Source: Anaeromyces robustus
Lineage: Eukaryota; Neocallimastigomycota; Neocallimastigomycetes; Neocallimastigales; Neocallimastigaceae
Direction: 5' to 3'
Assembly (NCBI GenBank): GCA_002104895.1
Contig: MCFG01000626.1
Coordinates: 1-21,794, forward strand
DNA: 21,794 bases
Below are positions 1-15,139 of the stretch, in pieces. The notes beneath the pieces are model-generated. The model searched no databases. It saw nothing but the letters and a program-made list of their open reading frames with translations, and was not told where the DNA came from. The position numbers and the translations under genes are program-made. The first letter of the stretch is position 1, and every line of letters begins with the position of its first letter.

Positions 1-40
1 ATCTCTATTTATATTGAGTCTGTATCACTTAAGTTATCCA

Positions 41-112
41 TCCGCATTGGTCCAGTGGCTAGGATTCCACGCTCTCACCGTGGCGGCAGGGGTTCGATTC
101 CCCTATGTGGAG
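41..112 (+). tRNA. tRNA-Glu: tRNA-Glu, anticodon CTC, no intron
   Basis: A complete cloverleaf can be folded by eye. The acceptor stem is 41-47 with 105-111, with G112 as discriminator. The D stem is 50-53 with 62-65. The anticodon stem is 67-71 with 79-83, with the seven-base loop CTCTCAC and anticodon CTC at 74-76. The T stem is 88-92 with 100-104, with loop TTCGATT. The Pol III A box (TGGTCCAGTGG, 48-58) and B box (GGTTCGATTCC, 91-101) are intact. CCA is not encoded, as expected for a eukaryotic nuclear tRNA. It reads the GAG codon, which is rare in the AT-rich genes alongside. Confidence 0.95.
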
Positions 113-123
113 TTAATACTATC

Positions 124-128
124 TTTTT
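124..128 (+). terminator. Pol III terminator of the tRNA gene
   Basis: A run of five T residues lies 12 nt after the last base of the tRNA. This is the usual RNA polymerase III stop signal. Confidence 0.7.
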
Positions 129-914
129 ATAACAAATTTACTAGTTACATATATTATAAAATAATGTTTTTTTTTTCTTTGTATATGATTAATCATATAT
201 AATAATTAAAAAGCAAGTAGTTAAATATAAATAGAGAGTGAGCAATAATTAAAATTAAAAATATTTTAATATCATATTTTAATATTCAATGTTATTTCAT
301 ATATTGGATTTAATGATAAAATATAAAATATAATGCTTAAAATAATTATTAATATTAATGCTTTTAATTATAAATATTAGTCATATATTTATGTTAGTGA
401 TAATAATTCTTTATTATGTTATTTTTTTTAATTAAATATATGTCATATGCACTGTATTTTTTTATTATATTATATTTATAGTGATTTATACATTTATTAT
501 TTCTTTTCTAAAAACTAAAATCTATAAAACATAAAAAATGAGATAAACAAAAATGAAATTAAAAAAAAAAAATAGTAATTAAATTGGAAAATAAAAATAA
601 AAATATTAAAAAATGAAAAATGAAAAAAGGTAAAATTGTAATGGATGAATAAAAATTTAATATATAATAAACTAAAGTTATATATGTAGTTTGAGAAACA
701 ATATATTTTGATAAAATGTACTTAAGTATTACCATATAAATGAAATTATTATTTAAAACTATCTATATGGTATCATTATTTAATAGTTGTTATTCAATTA
801 TTATTTAACATAATTATATTATTTTGGTTTAATATGATAATGGAATCATAAGTTTTTTTTTTTTTATAAATTATTATTATAATGAGAATAATCATAAATC
901 ATTAAACTTTTATT
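129..914. other. AT-rich spacer, no gene seen
   Basis: This stretch is almost entirely A and T, and no reading frame in it looks like a protein. Its right part is the 3' flank of the minus-strand ARMH1-like gene. A T13 tract at 853-865 would be a poly-A stretch in that transcript, about 50 nt past its stop codon. Confidence 0.6.
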
Positions 915-5805
<4,891 letters not shown>

Positions 5806-6623
5806 TTTATTATATATATTTTATATAATTATAAATACATTGATTACTTATATATATATGTATATGTATTTATATATTTATAAAGTTTATTATCAAATTA
5901 ATAGAAAATTAATTGAGAGTATTAAATGTCAAAACTTTTCATTTTTTTATAATATTTCAGTTTTGAATTACTCGTTTTTGGAAAGTAGCATTTTCATTGT
6001 TAATCTTATTATAAACTATTCCTTTTATTTTTAATTATATAATAGTAATTTATTTTTTTATAAAATTAATAATTCAAAATATAAACAATAACAAATTTTT
6101 TTAATTTTTAAAATTTATTTTTATAAAAATTTATAATAAAATTTTAAAAATTAAATTTATTAAAAAATAATGAAAAAATTTTCTATTAATTAAAATTCAT
6201 CTCAGCAAATTATAGCAAATATATAAAAAAGATAAAAATGAAAATATAATATTATTTTTATTAACGGCACATATTATTTAAATAATAACTACTTATTTTT
6301 TAATAATACTTTATTATTATTTTCATTATTATATATATATATATTTTCACATTTGTAAAAGATTTATTATACTTTTATATTTTTATTGTAATAATAATAT
6401 ATAATTTATATAAATTTAATTATTAAGTCAATTTATTATGACAAACTCTTATATTTTTATATCTACTTTTTTTCTGTGTATATTTGTGTATATTATTGAT
6501 ATAACTTTAATCTTTAAATAAAATTAATGTATAAATAAGTTAGTCATTGCTAATGATTTTATTAATAAATAAGTGGAATGTGGAATTTTTCTCCATTTAT
6601 GATAGAATTTTTTAGAACAAATA

Positions 6624-6682
<59 letters not shown>

Positions 6683-7537
6683 ATATAAATAAGTAAATAT
6701 AAATAAGTAAATACATAATTAAAGTTATTAATAAATTAATAATAATAATAAATAAATTAATTAATGTAATAAATAAATCAGTATATATTTAAGTACCAAT
6801 TAATTATTAGTTATTTTAATATATTATAATATATTGAAATTGAAATTATATGAATAGATTAAACCAATCTAATAAATACTATTTAAATTTAATATATTAG
6901 CTTGTATATTGAAATAAATTGTTTTTTTTTTTTAAAAAATTGAAGAAATTTCATTTACTTTTTTTAAAAATATAAATATTTTTTTTAAATTTTTTTTTTT
7001 TTCTTTTTTACATTAAATATAAAAATTATAATTTAATTAGGGTTTGAAAGGGTAGTTTAAAGGAGGAATATAGAAAGAAATATATATATAAATTAATTAT
7101 AATTTATTATATAGTATTTTTTTTTTTATTTTTTGATATAAAAAAAATTTAAAAAAAGTATGAAAAATAATTATATAATAAAAAAAATTAAAAATTCATT
7201 TTTAATAAAAATTATTTAATATAAAGAATTATTACTATATATTTTCAAGCTTCATTACTATTATTATTAAAAGCAAAATTAATTAAACAACTCACAAACG
7301 CAAATCTAGAACATAAATTAAGAAAAAAAAAATAAAATTAAAAATATAATATTATCAAAAAATTAAAAAATTAGGATTTCATAATTTAATATATATAACT
7401 TAAATTTTTAATTCTTTTTTTTTTTTTACAATTTTATTTATTTATAATTATAATTTATATTTATATTCAATTTATAGAAAATTTCAGTAATAAGTTTATA
7501 AATTAATTTTAAATTATTTAAATAAATTATATTTAAT
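5806..7537. promoter_or_regulatory. Divergent intergenic region between the ARMH1-like gene and ABC gene A
   Basis: The region separates two divergently transcribed genes, so it must hold both promoters. It is nearly all A and T, with oligo-T and oligo-A tracts close to the ABC gene start (for example 7408-7427). The only base-composition departures are the tetranucleotide repeat at 6623-6685 and a short G-rich patch at 7038-7080. No conserved protein frame was seen; the open frame near 5732-6034 is AT-rich noise lying over exon 1 and the promoter of the minus-strand gene. Confidence 0.55.
6623..6708. repeat. (AAAT)n microsatellite with a flanking 14-bp duplication
   Basis: Positions 6623-6685 form a period-4 ATAA tract of about 16 units. 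It is followed by two tandem copies of AAATATAAATAAGT at 6681-6694 and 6695-6708. Confidence 0.9.
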
Positions 7538-10500
7538 ATGTTTTTTAAGAAAAAGGAAATTCCAATTCCTGAACAACCAAAACCTTCACCATATGTAAAA
7601 GCAAATTTCTTTTCAAAAATAACATACTCATGGGAAAATCCAATTTTTAAAGTAGGTTATAATAGACCATTAGAAAAAAATGATTTATTTTTATTACCTC
7701 CAAAACTTCAAGAAGATTATAATGAAGAAAGATTTTATCATTATTGGGATAAAACAATAGCCAAAAAAGGTCAAGCTAGTGTATTTAAAACTTTAGTAAA
7801 AGTATTTGGTCCAAAATGGATTCCAGCTGGTATTTTTAAGTTATTATCTGATATTTGTAACTTGATTTCACCTGTTGTATTAGAATTACTTTTGGATCAT
7901 TTAAGTGATAAAAATTCAAAAACTAATGAATCATATAAAGGTTGGGTTTATATTATTGTTATCTTTTTACTTCAATTATTTGCTACTATATTTATTAATT
8001 GTTATTTCAAAAATACTATGGAAGTTGGTTTGTCAGTTCGTGCAACAGTTATTGGTATTATTTATAGAAAAACTTTAAAGCTTTCAAATAAAGCAAAACA
8101 AACTATTGGTGATGGACAAATTGTTAATCTTGTTTCTACGGATTCAGCAAGACTTCAACGTCTATTAGGTAATTTACATTATCTTTGGAGTGGTCCATTC
8201 CAATTAGTAGTTATTCTTGTACTTTTAATTCGTTCTTTAGGAGTTTGGTCATTAATTGGATTTACAATTTTCTTAGTTGTTATTCCACTTCAAGGTTATA
8301 TTATGAAATTATTAGCTAAATTAAGAAAACAAACTGCTATTTTAACAGATCAACGTGTAAAAAGAACTCAAGAAATTATAGGTAGTATGAGAGTAATTAA
8401 ATTCTTTGGATGGGAAAGTTCTTTTCTTAGTATTTTAAAGAAACTTCGTAAAAATGAATTAAAACGTACTAAGAAAAGTACTGTTTTAGGTGCTGAAACC
8501 TCTGCTATTTTTAATGTTATTCCATTCATTTCTTGTGCTTTAACTTTTATTGCTTATTCTGCAGCTGGAAATAAATTAACTGCTGCAAAAGTTTTTTCTT
8601 CATTAGCATTCTTCAATATGCTTCGTTATCCATTAGCTATTTTACCAAATACATTTAGTCAACTTACAGATGCTTATGTTGCAATGAAACGTTTAACTAA
8701 TCTTTTAAATGCAAGTGAATTAGAAAATTTACCAGAAATTGATTCAAATTCTGATTATGCTGTTACTATTAATAATGGTCAATTTAATTGGGAGAGTGTT
8801 AAAAAAGATGAAAAACAAAAAGGAAATGAAAAAAATAAAAATAAAGATAAATATAATCATAAAAATAAAAATAAAAATAAGAGTAAAGATGAAGATAATA
8901 ATAATAATAAAGGTAAAAAGAAAACAGATGGTGAAAGTACATCTAGTTCTGATACTTTGATAAATAATAGAAGTAATAATTTAGATATTACAGATGCTAA
9001 TATTAAAAAAGATACTTCAGATAAGGAAAGTGAAAATGAAGAAAAATTTGTTGATTCATTTAAATTACATGATATTAATATTCAAATTAAAAAGAATTCT
9101 TTAACTGCTATTGTTGGTGCAGTCGGTAGTGGTAAATCTTCATTGATTAATGCTATTATTGGTGAAATGAAACGTGAAGAAGGAAAAATTGTTCTTGGTG
9201 GAACTATTAGTTATTGTTCACAACAAGCTTGGATTCAAAATGCTACCGTTAGAGATAATATTTTGTTTGGAAAGGAATATAATGAAGAGCTTTATAATAA
9301 GGTAATTGATTATTGTGCTCTTAATCATGATCTTGAAATTTTCCCAGATGGTGATATGACAGAAATTGGTGAACGTGGTATTAATTTATCTGGTGGTCAA
9401 AAACAAAGAATTAATTTAGCTAGAGCTGTTTATTTCAATAGTGATATAATTCTTATGGATGATCCATTATCAGCTGTCGATGCTCATGTTAGTCGTGCCT
9501 TATTTGATAATTGTATTCTTGGAGCTTTAGCTAATAAAACACGTATTCTTGTTACTCACCAACTTCATGTTTTACCTAGAGTAGATTATATTATTGTTAT
9601 GAAAAATGGTCGTATTGAAGAACAAGGAGAATATGAAGAATTAATGAAAAATGATGGTGAATTTGCAAGATTAATGCATACTTATGGTGGTATTGATGAA
9701 AATGAAGAAGATGAAGATGATCATTCATCAGAGAAATCCATTGAAAATGAAAATAAAGAAAAAAAATTAAGATCTGATAAAACAGATAAAGATAATCCAA
9801 ATACCATTAAAAAAGTAGATAAAAAGGAAAAGGGTAAAGAATTAATGACTAAGGAAGAAAGAGCTACAGGTTCAGTAGATACTAAAGTTTATAAGGCTTA
9901 TATTAAAGCTGCTGGTGGTATTATATTTACTACAGTTATTTTATTATTAGTTATTTTTATTCAATTGGCTAAACTTAGTAATGATATGTGGTTAGTCTTT
10001 TGGACTGATGAAAAGTATAAAATGTCAACTATGTCCTATATTCTTATCTATTTAGTTTTGAATGTTATTCAATGCTTATTAACTCTTTTCTATTCAATAT
10101 TTATGGCTTATACTGGTATTAGAGCTGCAAGTAAAATTCACAAGGATGCTATTAGTCGTGTTATTATGGCACCTATTTCATTTTTCGATACTACTCCATT
10201 AGGTAGAATTATTAATAGATTCTCTAAAGATCAAGATTCATTAGATGGTATGCTTTTTGTTTCTATGCAAATGTTTTTCAATAATCTTGGTACAGCTATT
10301 TCAACCATATCTTTAATGATTTATGCAGCTCCAATTTTTGTTGTTGCTCTTATTCCATTACTTATTCTTTACTATTTTGTTCAACAATTTTATAGAAGTA
10401 CATCACGTGAATTAAAACGTATTGATTCTATTACTCGTTCACCACTTTATGCTAATTTAACTGAAACTATGCAAGGTTTACCAACCATTCGTGCTTACAA

Positions 10501-11671
10501 TGAACAAGAACGTTTTATTAAATATAATCAATTTCTTATTGATGAAAATAATCGTCCTCAACATTTACAAATTACAGCTCAGAGATGGTTAGGTCTTAGA
10601 TTAGAAAGTATTGGTGCCTTTTTAGTTTTATTTGATGGTATTTCTGGATTATTATTAAAGGATCATATTTCTGCACCACTTTTAGGTTTAAGTTTGTCAT
10701 ATTCTTTGCAAGTTACTTCATGTCTTAATGGTGTAGTTCGTCAATTTTGTGATACAGAAGTTCATATGAACTCAGCTGAAAGACTTTTATACTATGCTAA
10801 TGATATTGAAATGGAAAATCAAAAGGGATTAGATGCTCCAAAAGATTGGCCATCTAAAGGTAAAATTGAGCTTAAGAACTTGACTATGAAATATGCCCCT
10901 CATCTTCCACCTGTTTTACACAATATTAATTTAGATATTGAATCTAATGAAAAGATTGGTGTTGTAGGTCGTACAGGTGCAGGTAAATCAAGTATTGTAA
11001 TGACATTATTTAGATTAGTAGAACCAGAAAAGGGATCTTCTATAAAAATTGATGATATAACTATTACTGATATAAAATTAAATGATTTACGTCAAAGAAT
11101 TTCAATTATTCCACAAGATCCAATTCTTTTCTCTGGAACCATTCGTTTTAATATGGATCCATTTGGTGAACATACTGATCAAGAAATTTGGGAAGCTCTT
11201 GAAAATGCAGGATTAAAACAAACCATTAGTGAATTAGAAAATAAATTAGATTCAGAAGTACGTGCTAACGGTGAAAATTTCAGTGTAGGACAAAGACAAT
11301 TATTATGTCTTGCTCGTGCTATGATTAGAAATAGTCATATATTAGTTATGGATGAAGCTACAGCTTCAGTAGATATTGAAACAGATTCTATTATTCAAAA
11401 AGCTTTAAGAACCAAATTTAGTAATGTTACTGTACTTACTATTGCTCATCGTTTAAATACTATTATTGATTATGATAAGATTTTAGTATTAAGTAAAGGA
11501 GAAGTTTTAGAATATGATACCCCAAAGAATTTACTTTTCGAAACTAATGAAAATGGTGAACTTGTTCCAACAACAAAAACAGAATTTTCAAAATTAGTTG
11601 ATGAAACAGGACCAGTTAATGCTGCATTATTACGTCAATTAGCTTTTGATAAAAAAATTGATACTGAATAA
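7538..11671 (+). CDS. ABCC-type ATP-binding cassette exporter A (Yor1/MRP-like), 1377 aa
   Basis: A full-length ABC exporter in the order TMD1-NBD1-TMD2-NBD2, with no N-terminal TMD0. This is the short form seen in Yor1 and MRP4. It probably exports organic anions, conjugates or drugs across the plasma or vacuolar membrane; the substrate cannot be told from sequence. TMD1 covers about 95-375 and TMD2 about 785-1070, with the ABCC hallmark FFDTTPLGRIINRFSKD near 882. NBD1: Walker A GAVGSGKSS 527-535, signature LSGGQ 617-621, Walker B ending D641 with D642 at the catalytic-glutamate position, H-loop H674. NBD2: Walker A GRTGAGKSS 1144-1152, Q-loop Q1193, signature FSVGQ 1248-1252, D1272-E1273, H1304. 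Site 1 degeneracy is normal for ABCC proteins. A Lys/Asn-rich insert of about 85 residues (421-505) sits between the A-loop (W418) and Walker A. There are no introns. The start MFFKKKE matches that of paralog B. Confidence 0.97.
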   Translation: MFFKKKEIPIPEQPKPSPYVKANFFSKITYSWENPIFKVGYNRPLEKNDLFLLPPKLQEDYNEERFYHYWDKTIAKKGQASVFKTLVKVFGPKWIPAGIFKLLSDICNLISPVVLELLLDHLSDKNSKTNESYKGWVYIIVIFLLQLFATIFINCYFKNTMEVGLSVRATVIGIIYRKTLKLSNKAKQTIGDGQIVNLVSTDSARLQRLLGNLHYLWSGPFQLVVILVLLIRSLGVWSLIGFTIFLVVIPLQGYIMKLLAKLRKQTAILTDQRVKRTQEIIGSMRVIKFFGWESSFLSILKKLRKNELKRTKKSTVLGAETSAIFNVIPFISCALTFIAYSAAGNKLTAAKVFSSLAFFNMLRYPLAILPNTFSQLTDAYVAMKRLTNLLNASELENLPEIDSNSDYAVTINNGQFNWESVKKDEKQKGNEKNKNKDKYNHKNKNKNKSKDEDNNNNKGKKKTDGESTSSSDTLINNRSNNLDITDANIKKDTSDKESENEEKFVDSFKLHDINIQIKKNSLTAIVGAVGSGKSSLINAIIGEMKREEGKIVLGGTISYCSQQAWIQNATVRDNILFGKEYNEELYNKVIDYCALNHDLEIFPDGDMTEIGERGINLSGGQKQRINLARAVYFNSDIILMDDPLSAVDAHVSRALFDNCILGALANKTRILVTHQLHVLPRVDYIIVMKNGRIEEQGEYEELMKNDGEFARLMHTYGGIDENEEDEDDHSSEKSIENENKEKKLRSDKTDKDNPNTIKKVDKKEKGKELMTKEERATGSVDTKVYKAYIKAAGGIIFTTVILLLVIFIQLAKLSNDMWLVFWTDEKYKMSTMSYILIYLVLNVIQCLLTLFYSIFMAYTGIRAASKIHKDAISRVIMAPISFFDTTPLGRIINRFSKDQDSLDGMLFVSMQMFFNNLGTAISTISLMIYAAPIFVVALIPLLILYYFVQQFYRSTSRELKRIDSITRSPLYANLTETMQGLPTIRAYNEQERFIKYNQFLIDENNRPQHLQITAQRWLGLRLESIGAFLVLFDGISGLLLKDHISAPLLGLSLSYSLQVTSCLNGVVRQFCDTEVHMNSAERLLYYANDIEMENQKGLDAPKDWPSKGKIELKNLTMKYAPHLPPVLHNINLDIESNEKIGVVGRTGAGKSSIVMTLFRLVEPEKGSSIKIDDITITDIKLNDLRQRISIIPQDPILFSGTIRFNMDPFGEHTDQEIWEALENAGLKQTISELENKLDSEVRANGENFSVGQRQLLCLARAMIRNSHILVMDEATASVDIETDSIIQKALRTKFSNVTVLTIAHRLNTIIDYDKILVLSKGEVLEYDTPKNLLFETNENGELVPTTKTEFSKLVDETGPVNAALLRQLAFDKKIDTE

Positions 11672-11867
11672 AGATAAAATTTGGATAAAATATATATATT
11701 TGATAATAATAATAGTAATAATAAAAAATAAAAAAGAAAAAAAAAATAATAAAACAAATAAATACACACCATACAAAAAAAAAAAAAATAGAACATATAT
11801 AACAACATAATAAAAAAAATGTAGAAATAAATTAAAAAGTTAGCAAATGATAAAAAAAAATCATAAA

Positions 11868-11938
11868 AACAAGAAAGCAAAAATAAAAACAAAACAAAAA
11901 AAAAAAACAAAAAAAAAAAACAAAAAAAAAAAAAAAAG
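11868..11938 (+). other. A-rich, T-poor 3'-flanking tract of ABC gene A
   Basis: About 200 nt after the stop codon of gene A there are A runs interrupted almost only by single C residues, ending in a run of 15 A. A longer tract of the same kind follows gene B. It may be part of the 3' UTR or the polyadenylation region. Confidence 0.5.
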
Positions 11939-11943
11939 AGTTT

Positions 11944-12231
11944 ATTATTAAATTAAGAATAAAATAAAAAAGCTATATAAACATTTTTTTTTTAAAAAAG
12001 CTTTAGAATATCTATATACTAGTTATTAGTTATTAAAATAATAAAAATAATAGCTATTTAATATGATAAAAAATATAGAATAAAATATTATTAAATTAAA
12101 AATAAAACAAAAAAGTCATATATAAACATAATAAACAATATTCCTTTTTAAATAAAAAAGTTTAAGAATGTATATATATACTAATTAGTAATTATAAAAT
12201 TATTAAGTAATCGCTATTTATTATAGATAAT
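11944..12231. repeat. Diverged tandem duplication, two units of about 125-145 nt
   Basis: Unit 1 (about 11944-12070) and unit 2 (about 12086-12231) share the same series of landmarks in the same order. These are ATTATTAAATTAA, an AATAAAA-rich run with AAAAAAG, ATATAAACA, a T run then AAAAAAG, TTTA(A)GAAT, ATACTA(A/G)TTA and GCTATTTA. Unit 2 has short insertions. They look like an old local duplication in the 3' flank of gene A; neither encodes anything recognisable. Confidence 0.6.
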
Positions 12232-12330
12232 TATATATACATTTTTACAAGAAAATAAAAAAAAAAAAAAAGAAATAAAACTTTTGAAGTATTAATATTA
12301 TATACTTTTCTTTGTTTCTTTTTTATATAA

Positions 12331-12382
12331 TATTTATTTCATAATGATCTATTATTTATTTCATAATGATCTATTATTTATT
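12331..12382. repeat. 22-bp direct repeat, two copies and a stub
   Basis: The unit starts TATTTATTTCATAATGATCT. It occurs exactly twice in tandem, at 12331-12352 and 12353-12374, followed by eight more matching bases. Confidence 0.9.
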
Positions 12383-12904
12383 ATAATATATAAAGTTAAA
12401 AAAAAAAATATAATAAGAATTGTTAAATATTGATTATTTATATCTATTGAATTTAATTATTAATAATATTTTAATATTTTATAATAAGGTAATTTTTATT
12501 ATTTAATAAGTTATTCTCTATAATGTATAATTTTAAAAATTTTAAAATTTATTAATAATATTATAATATAAAGTAATTTATAAATATTATAATCATAGAG
12601 TAATAAATAATAATAAAAATTTGGTTAAGTTTTATTTTGTACTTTTCCCAATTATTATTTAAAAATTATTCTCATAATGTAAAAATTAATAACATTATAT
12701 ATATTTAAGTAGTTTTATGTTTATATTTATGAGAAAAATACACATATTTTAAAGGAATGCTATTCTAATTTACTAAAGAAGAAAGTAAAAATTTTAAATC
12801 ATTAATTATAAAAATAATGAATATATGGAATAATATTGATGTTAATGATGAGTATAAATTATCATATATTATTAAAATTTTAATTTCATAAAATAATAAT
12901 AATA

Positions 12905-12957
<53 letters not shown>
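12905..12957. repeat. (AAT)n microsatellite
   Basis: A perfect period-3 tract of about 17 units in the spacer, flanked by imperfect AAT units on both sides. Confidence 0.9.
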
Positions 12958-12961
<4 letters not shown>

Positions 12962-14782
12962 TAGTTAATAATAATTGATAATAATCATATATAATAATAC
13001 TAATAATAATTGAAACAAATAGAAATAAAAATATTAATATTAATAGTATAAATTAAGAAATTGTATTGCCACTTTCTATATATAAATAAATATAAGTAAA
13101 TAAATAATTAATTTAAATAAATTTATATATGTAAATAAGTAAATGAATAAACAGCTAAATAAATAAATAATAATTAATTTTAAAATTTTTATTATGTTAT
13201 TTTGATATTTATCATACTTATCATATTATTATTCTTTTTTTCTTTTACTTAATTTTGGTATTGGTTAGTATTAAATGATTATTGGGATAAATCAAAATTA
13301 AATGTTTAAAATATAAAAATTAAAATTATGGTAAATTATGATATTTTATTGTAATAATTAATTTTAAAATAATAAAGTATATAATGAAAAAAAAAAGTAT
13401 TTTTACTGTTACTCTTCTGGTACCAAAATAAATAAAATTTTTATAAAATTTTATAATTATATATTATAATTTTTTTTCTATTATATTCTTTTTAGTAATC
13501 TTGATTATATTTTTTATGTTTAAAATAAAAAAAATAAAAAAAATATCATAATTCATTGTCTATTAATACTTTATAATATTGTATTATTCTTACTATAATT
13601 AAACATTATTTAATTTTTCAATTATTATTGCTTATTGCTTTTTGTTTTTTTAAGATTTTGAATGTTGTCATTTTTAAAAATTGTTTTGTTTTAATTATGA
13701 AAAACGTGGAATAATTTTCTATAATTCTAAAAAGTTTATTTCTTATATATTAAAATTAATTAGTAATATATAACAATATATTTTAATATAAATAATATTT
13801 GTAATATATTAATAATATATTTATAATATATTAAGTATATATACAATAACAAGCTATTGGTGTATAGCCATAATATATTAGTAATATAAAACTAACTAAA
13901 TAAATAATATATTACAGAATAATTTATATATAAAAAAATGTAAAAAAACAGAATAATAAAATATATAAAACTTAAAAAAACAGAATTATATATAAAATAC
14001 CATATATGAAATATTATAATGTTAAATATTAGTATAATATTTTATAATATTATATATTAAACTATTATTATTTATACATTTATTTTACATATTTTTATAT
14101 TTTGTTATAATATATATGTAAGTTTAAAGAAAAATAAATATATAAAATCAATTGTATTATTTGAATATTTTAAAATAAAAGAATATATAATAATTATGTA
14201 GATAAATTATTATTATTTATAAATGTATGAATTAATATATATTAAATAAACGTCATAATTAATTAATAAATATCAATTTTAATTTTATTAATGTAATTGC
14301 ATTAATTTTTAATTAGTAATATATTTAATTTAGTATATTTCAAATATATTCATAATATATTTTCTATATAAATTTTTCAAGAATAAAAATTTTAAAATTA
14401 ATAATAAATCTATTAAATAATTAAAAAAATTTTTTATATAAACAATTAAAGTTATTTTTATATATTATCTATAAAATCTAATATATGTAAACAAATTAAA
14501 ATTAAATTGGAAATATGGAACTTCTATTCAAATATATGATTACTAATACAGAATATAATATATAGAAATATAAATTGACTTATATATATAATAATATATA
14601 ATTGAATTAATTGAATTATGAATTAATAAACAAAATTTTATATATTATAAAAAAAAATTTTTTTTTTTCAAGAAAGTATATTTATTTTGATTATTAGTAA
14701 TAATTAATTTATAAAAATTTAATATTTTATTATTAAAAAAAAAAAAGTATATAAATTACCAAATTTATCTTTTTATCCTATA

Positions 14783-15025
14783 TTTTTTTTTTTTTTTTTT
14801 TTTTTAAAACAAAAGATAGAAGGAAAGTTATATACTATATACTTTTACAAATTATATATATAGTAAAAGTAGAATAAAAATAGTTATTATTAACCTATTA
14901 ATTATAAATAATAATAATTTATTTAAAATATTAGAATTAAATAAAAATATATTTTTTATCTTATATATATACCAAAATAATATAGTAATAGTATTAACTA
15001 TTTCCTAAAAAAAAAAAAAAAAAAA
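14783..15025 (+). promoter_or_regulatory. Probable proximal promoter region of ABC gene B
   Basis: The stretch upstream of the start codon at 15140 carries a T23 tract at 14783-14805, a purine-rich patch around 14810-14827, a 9-bp inverted repeat at 14840-14871 and an A19 tract at 15007-15025. Long poly(dA:dT) tracts commonly exclude nucleosomes at fungal promoters. Assigning this role here is inference from position and composition. Confidence 0.35.
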
Positions 15026-15139
15026 GAAAAACAATTAAAAAAAAAAAAACATATTTAAAAAAAATTCTATCTATATTTTTATTTTTTATTCATAATATCT
15101 ATTATATATAGTTTATTATTATTATTATAATAATTCAAA

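Larger units (their letters stand above)
11672..15139. other. 3.5 kb AT-rich spacer between the two ABC genes
   Basis: It holds the 3' flank of gene A and the promoter of gene B. I see no protein-coding or RNA gene. It contains an A/C-rich tract (11868-11938), a diverged tandem duplication (11944-12231), a 22-bp duplication (12331-12374), an AAT microsatellite (12905-12957), a T23 tract (14783-14805), a small inverted repeat (14840-14871) and an A19 tract (15007-15025). Confidence 0.6.

Noticed and set aside
7038-7047. TTAGGGTTTG as an interstitial telomere remnant
   Set aside because: Only one unit is present, with no tandem array.
11635-11910. Phe-rich minus-strand frames after both ABC genes (also 19245-19566)
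   Set aside because: They are antisense readings of the A-rich 3' flanks, with no protein-like composition.
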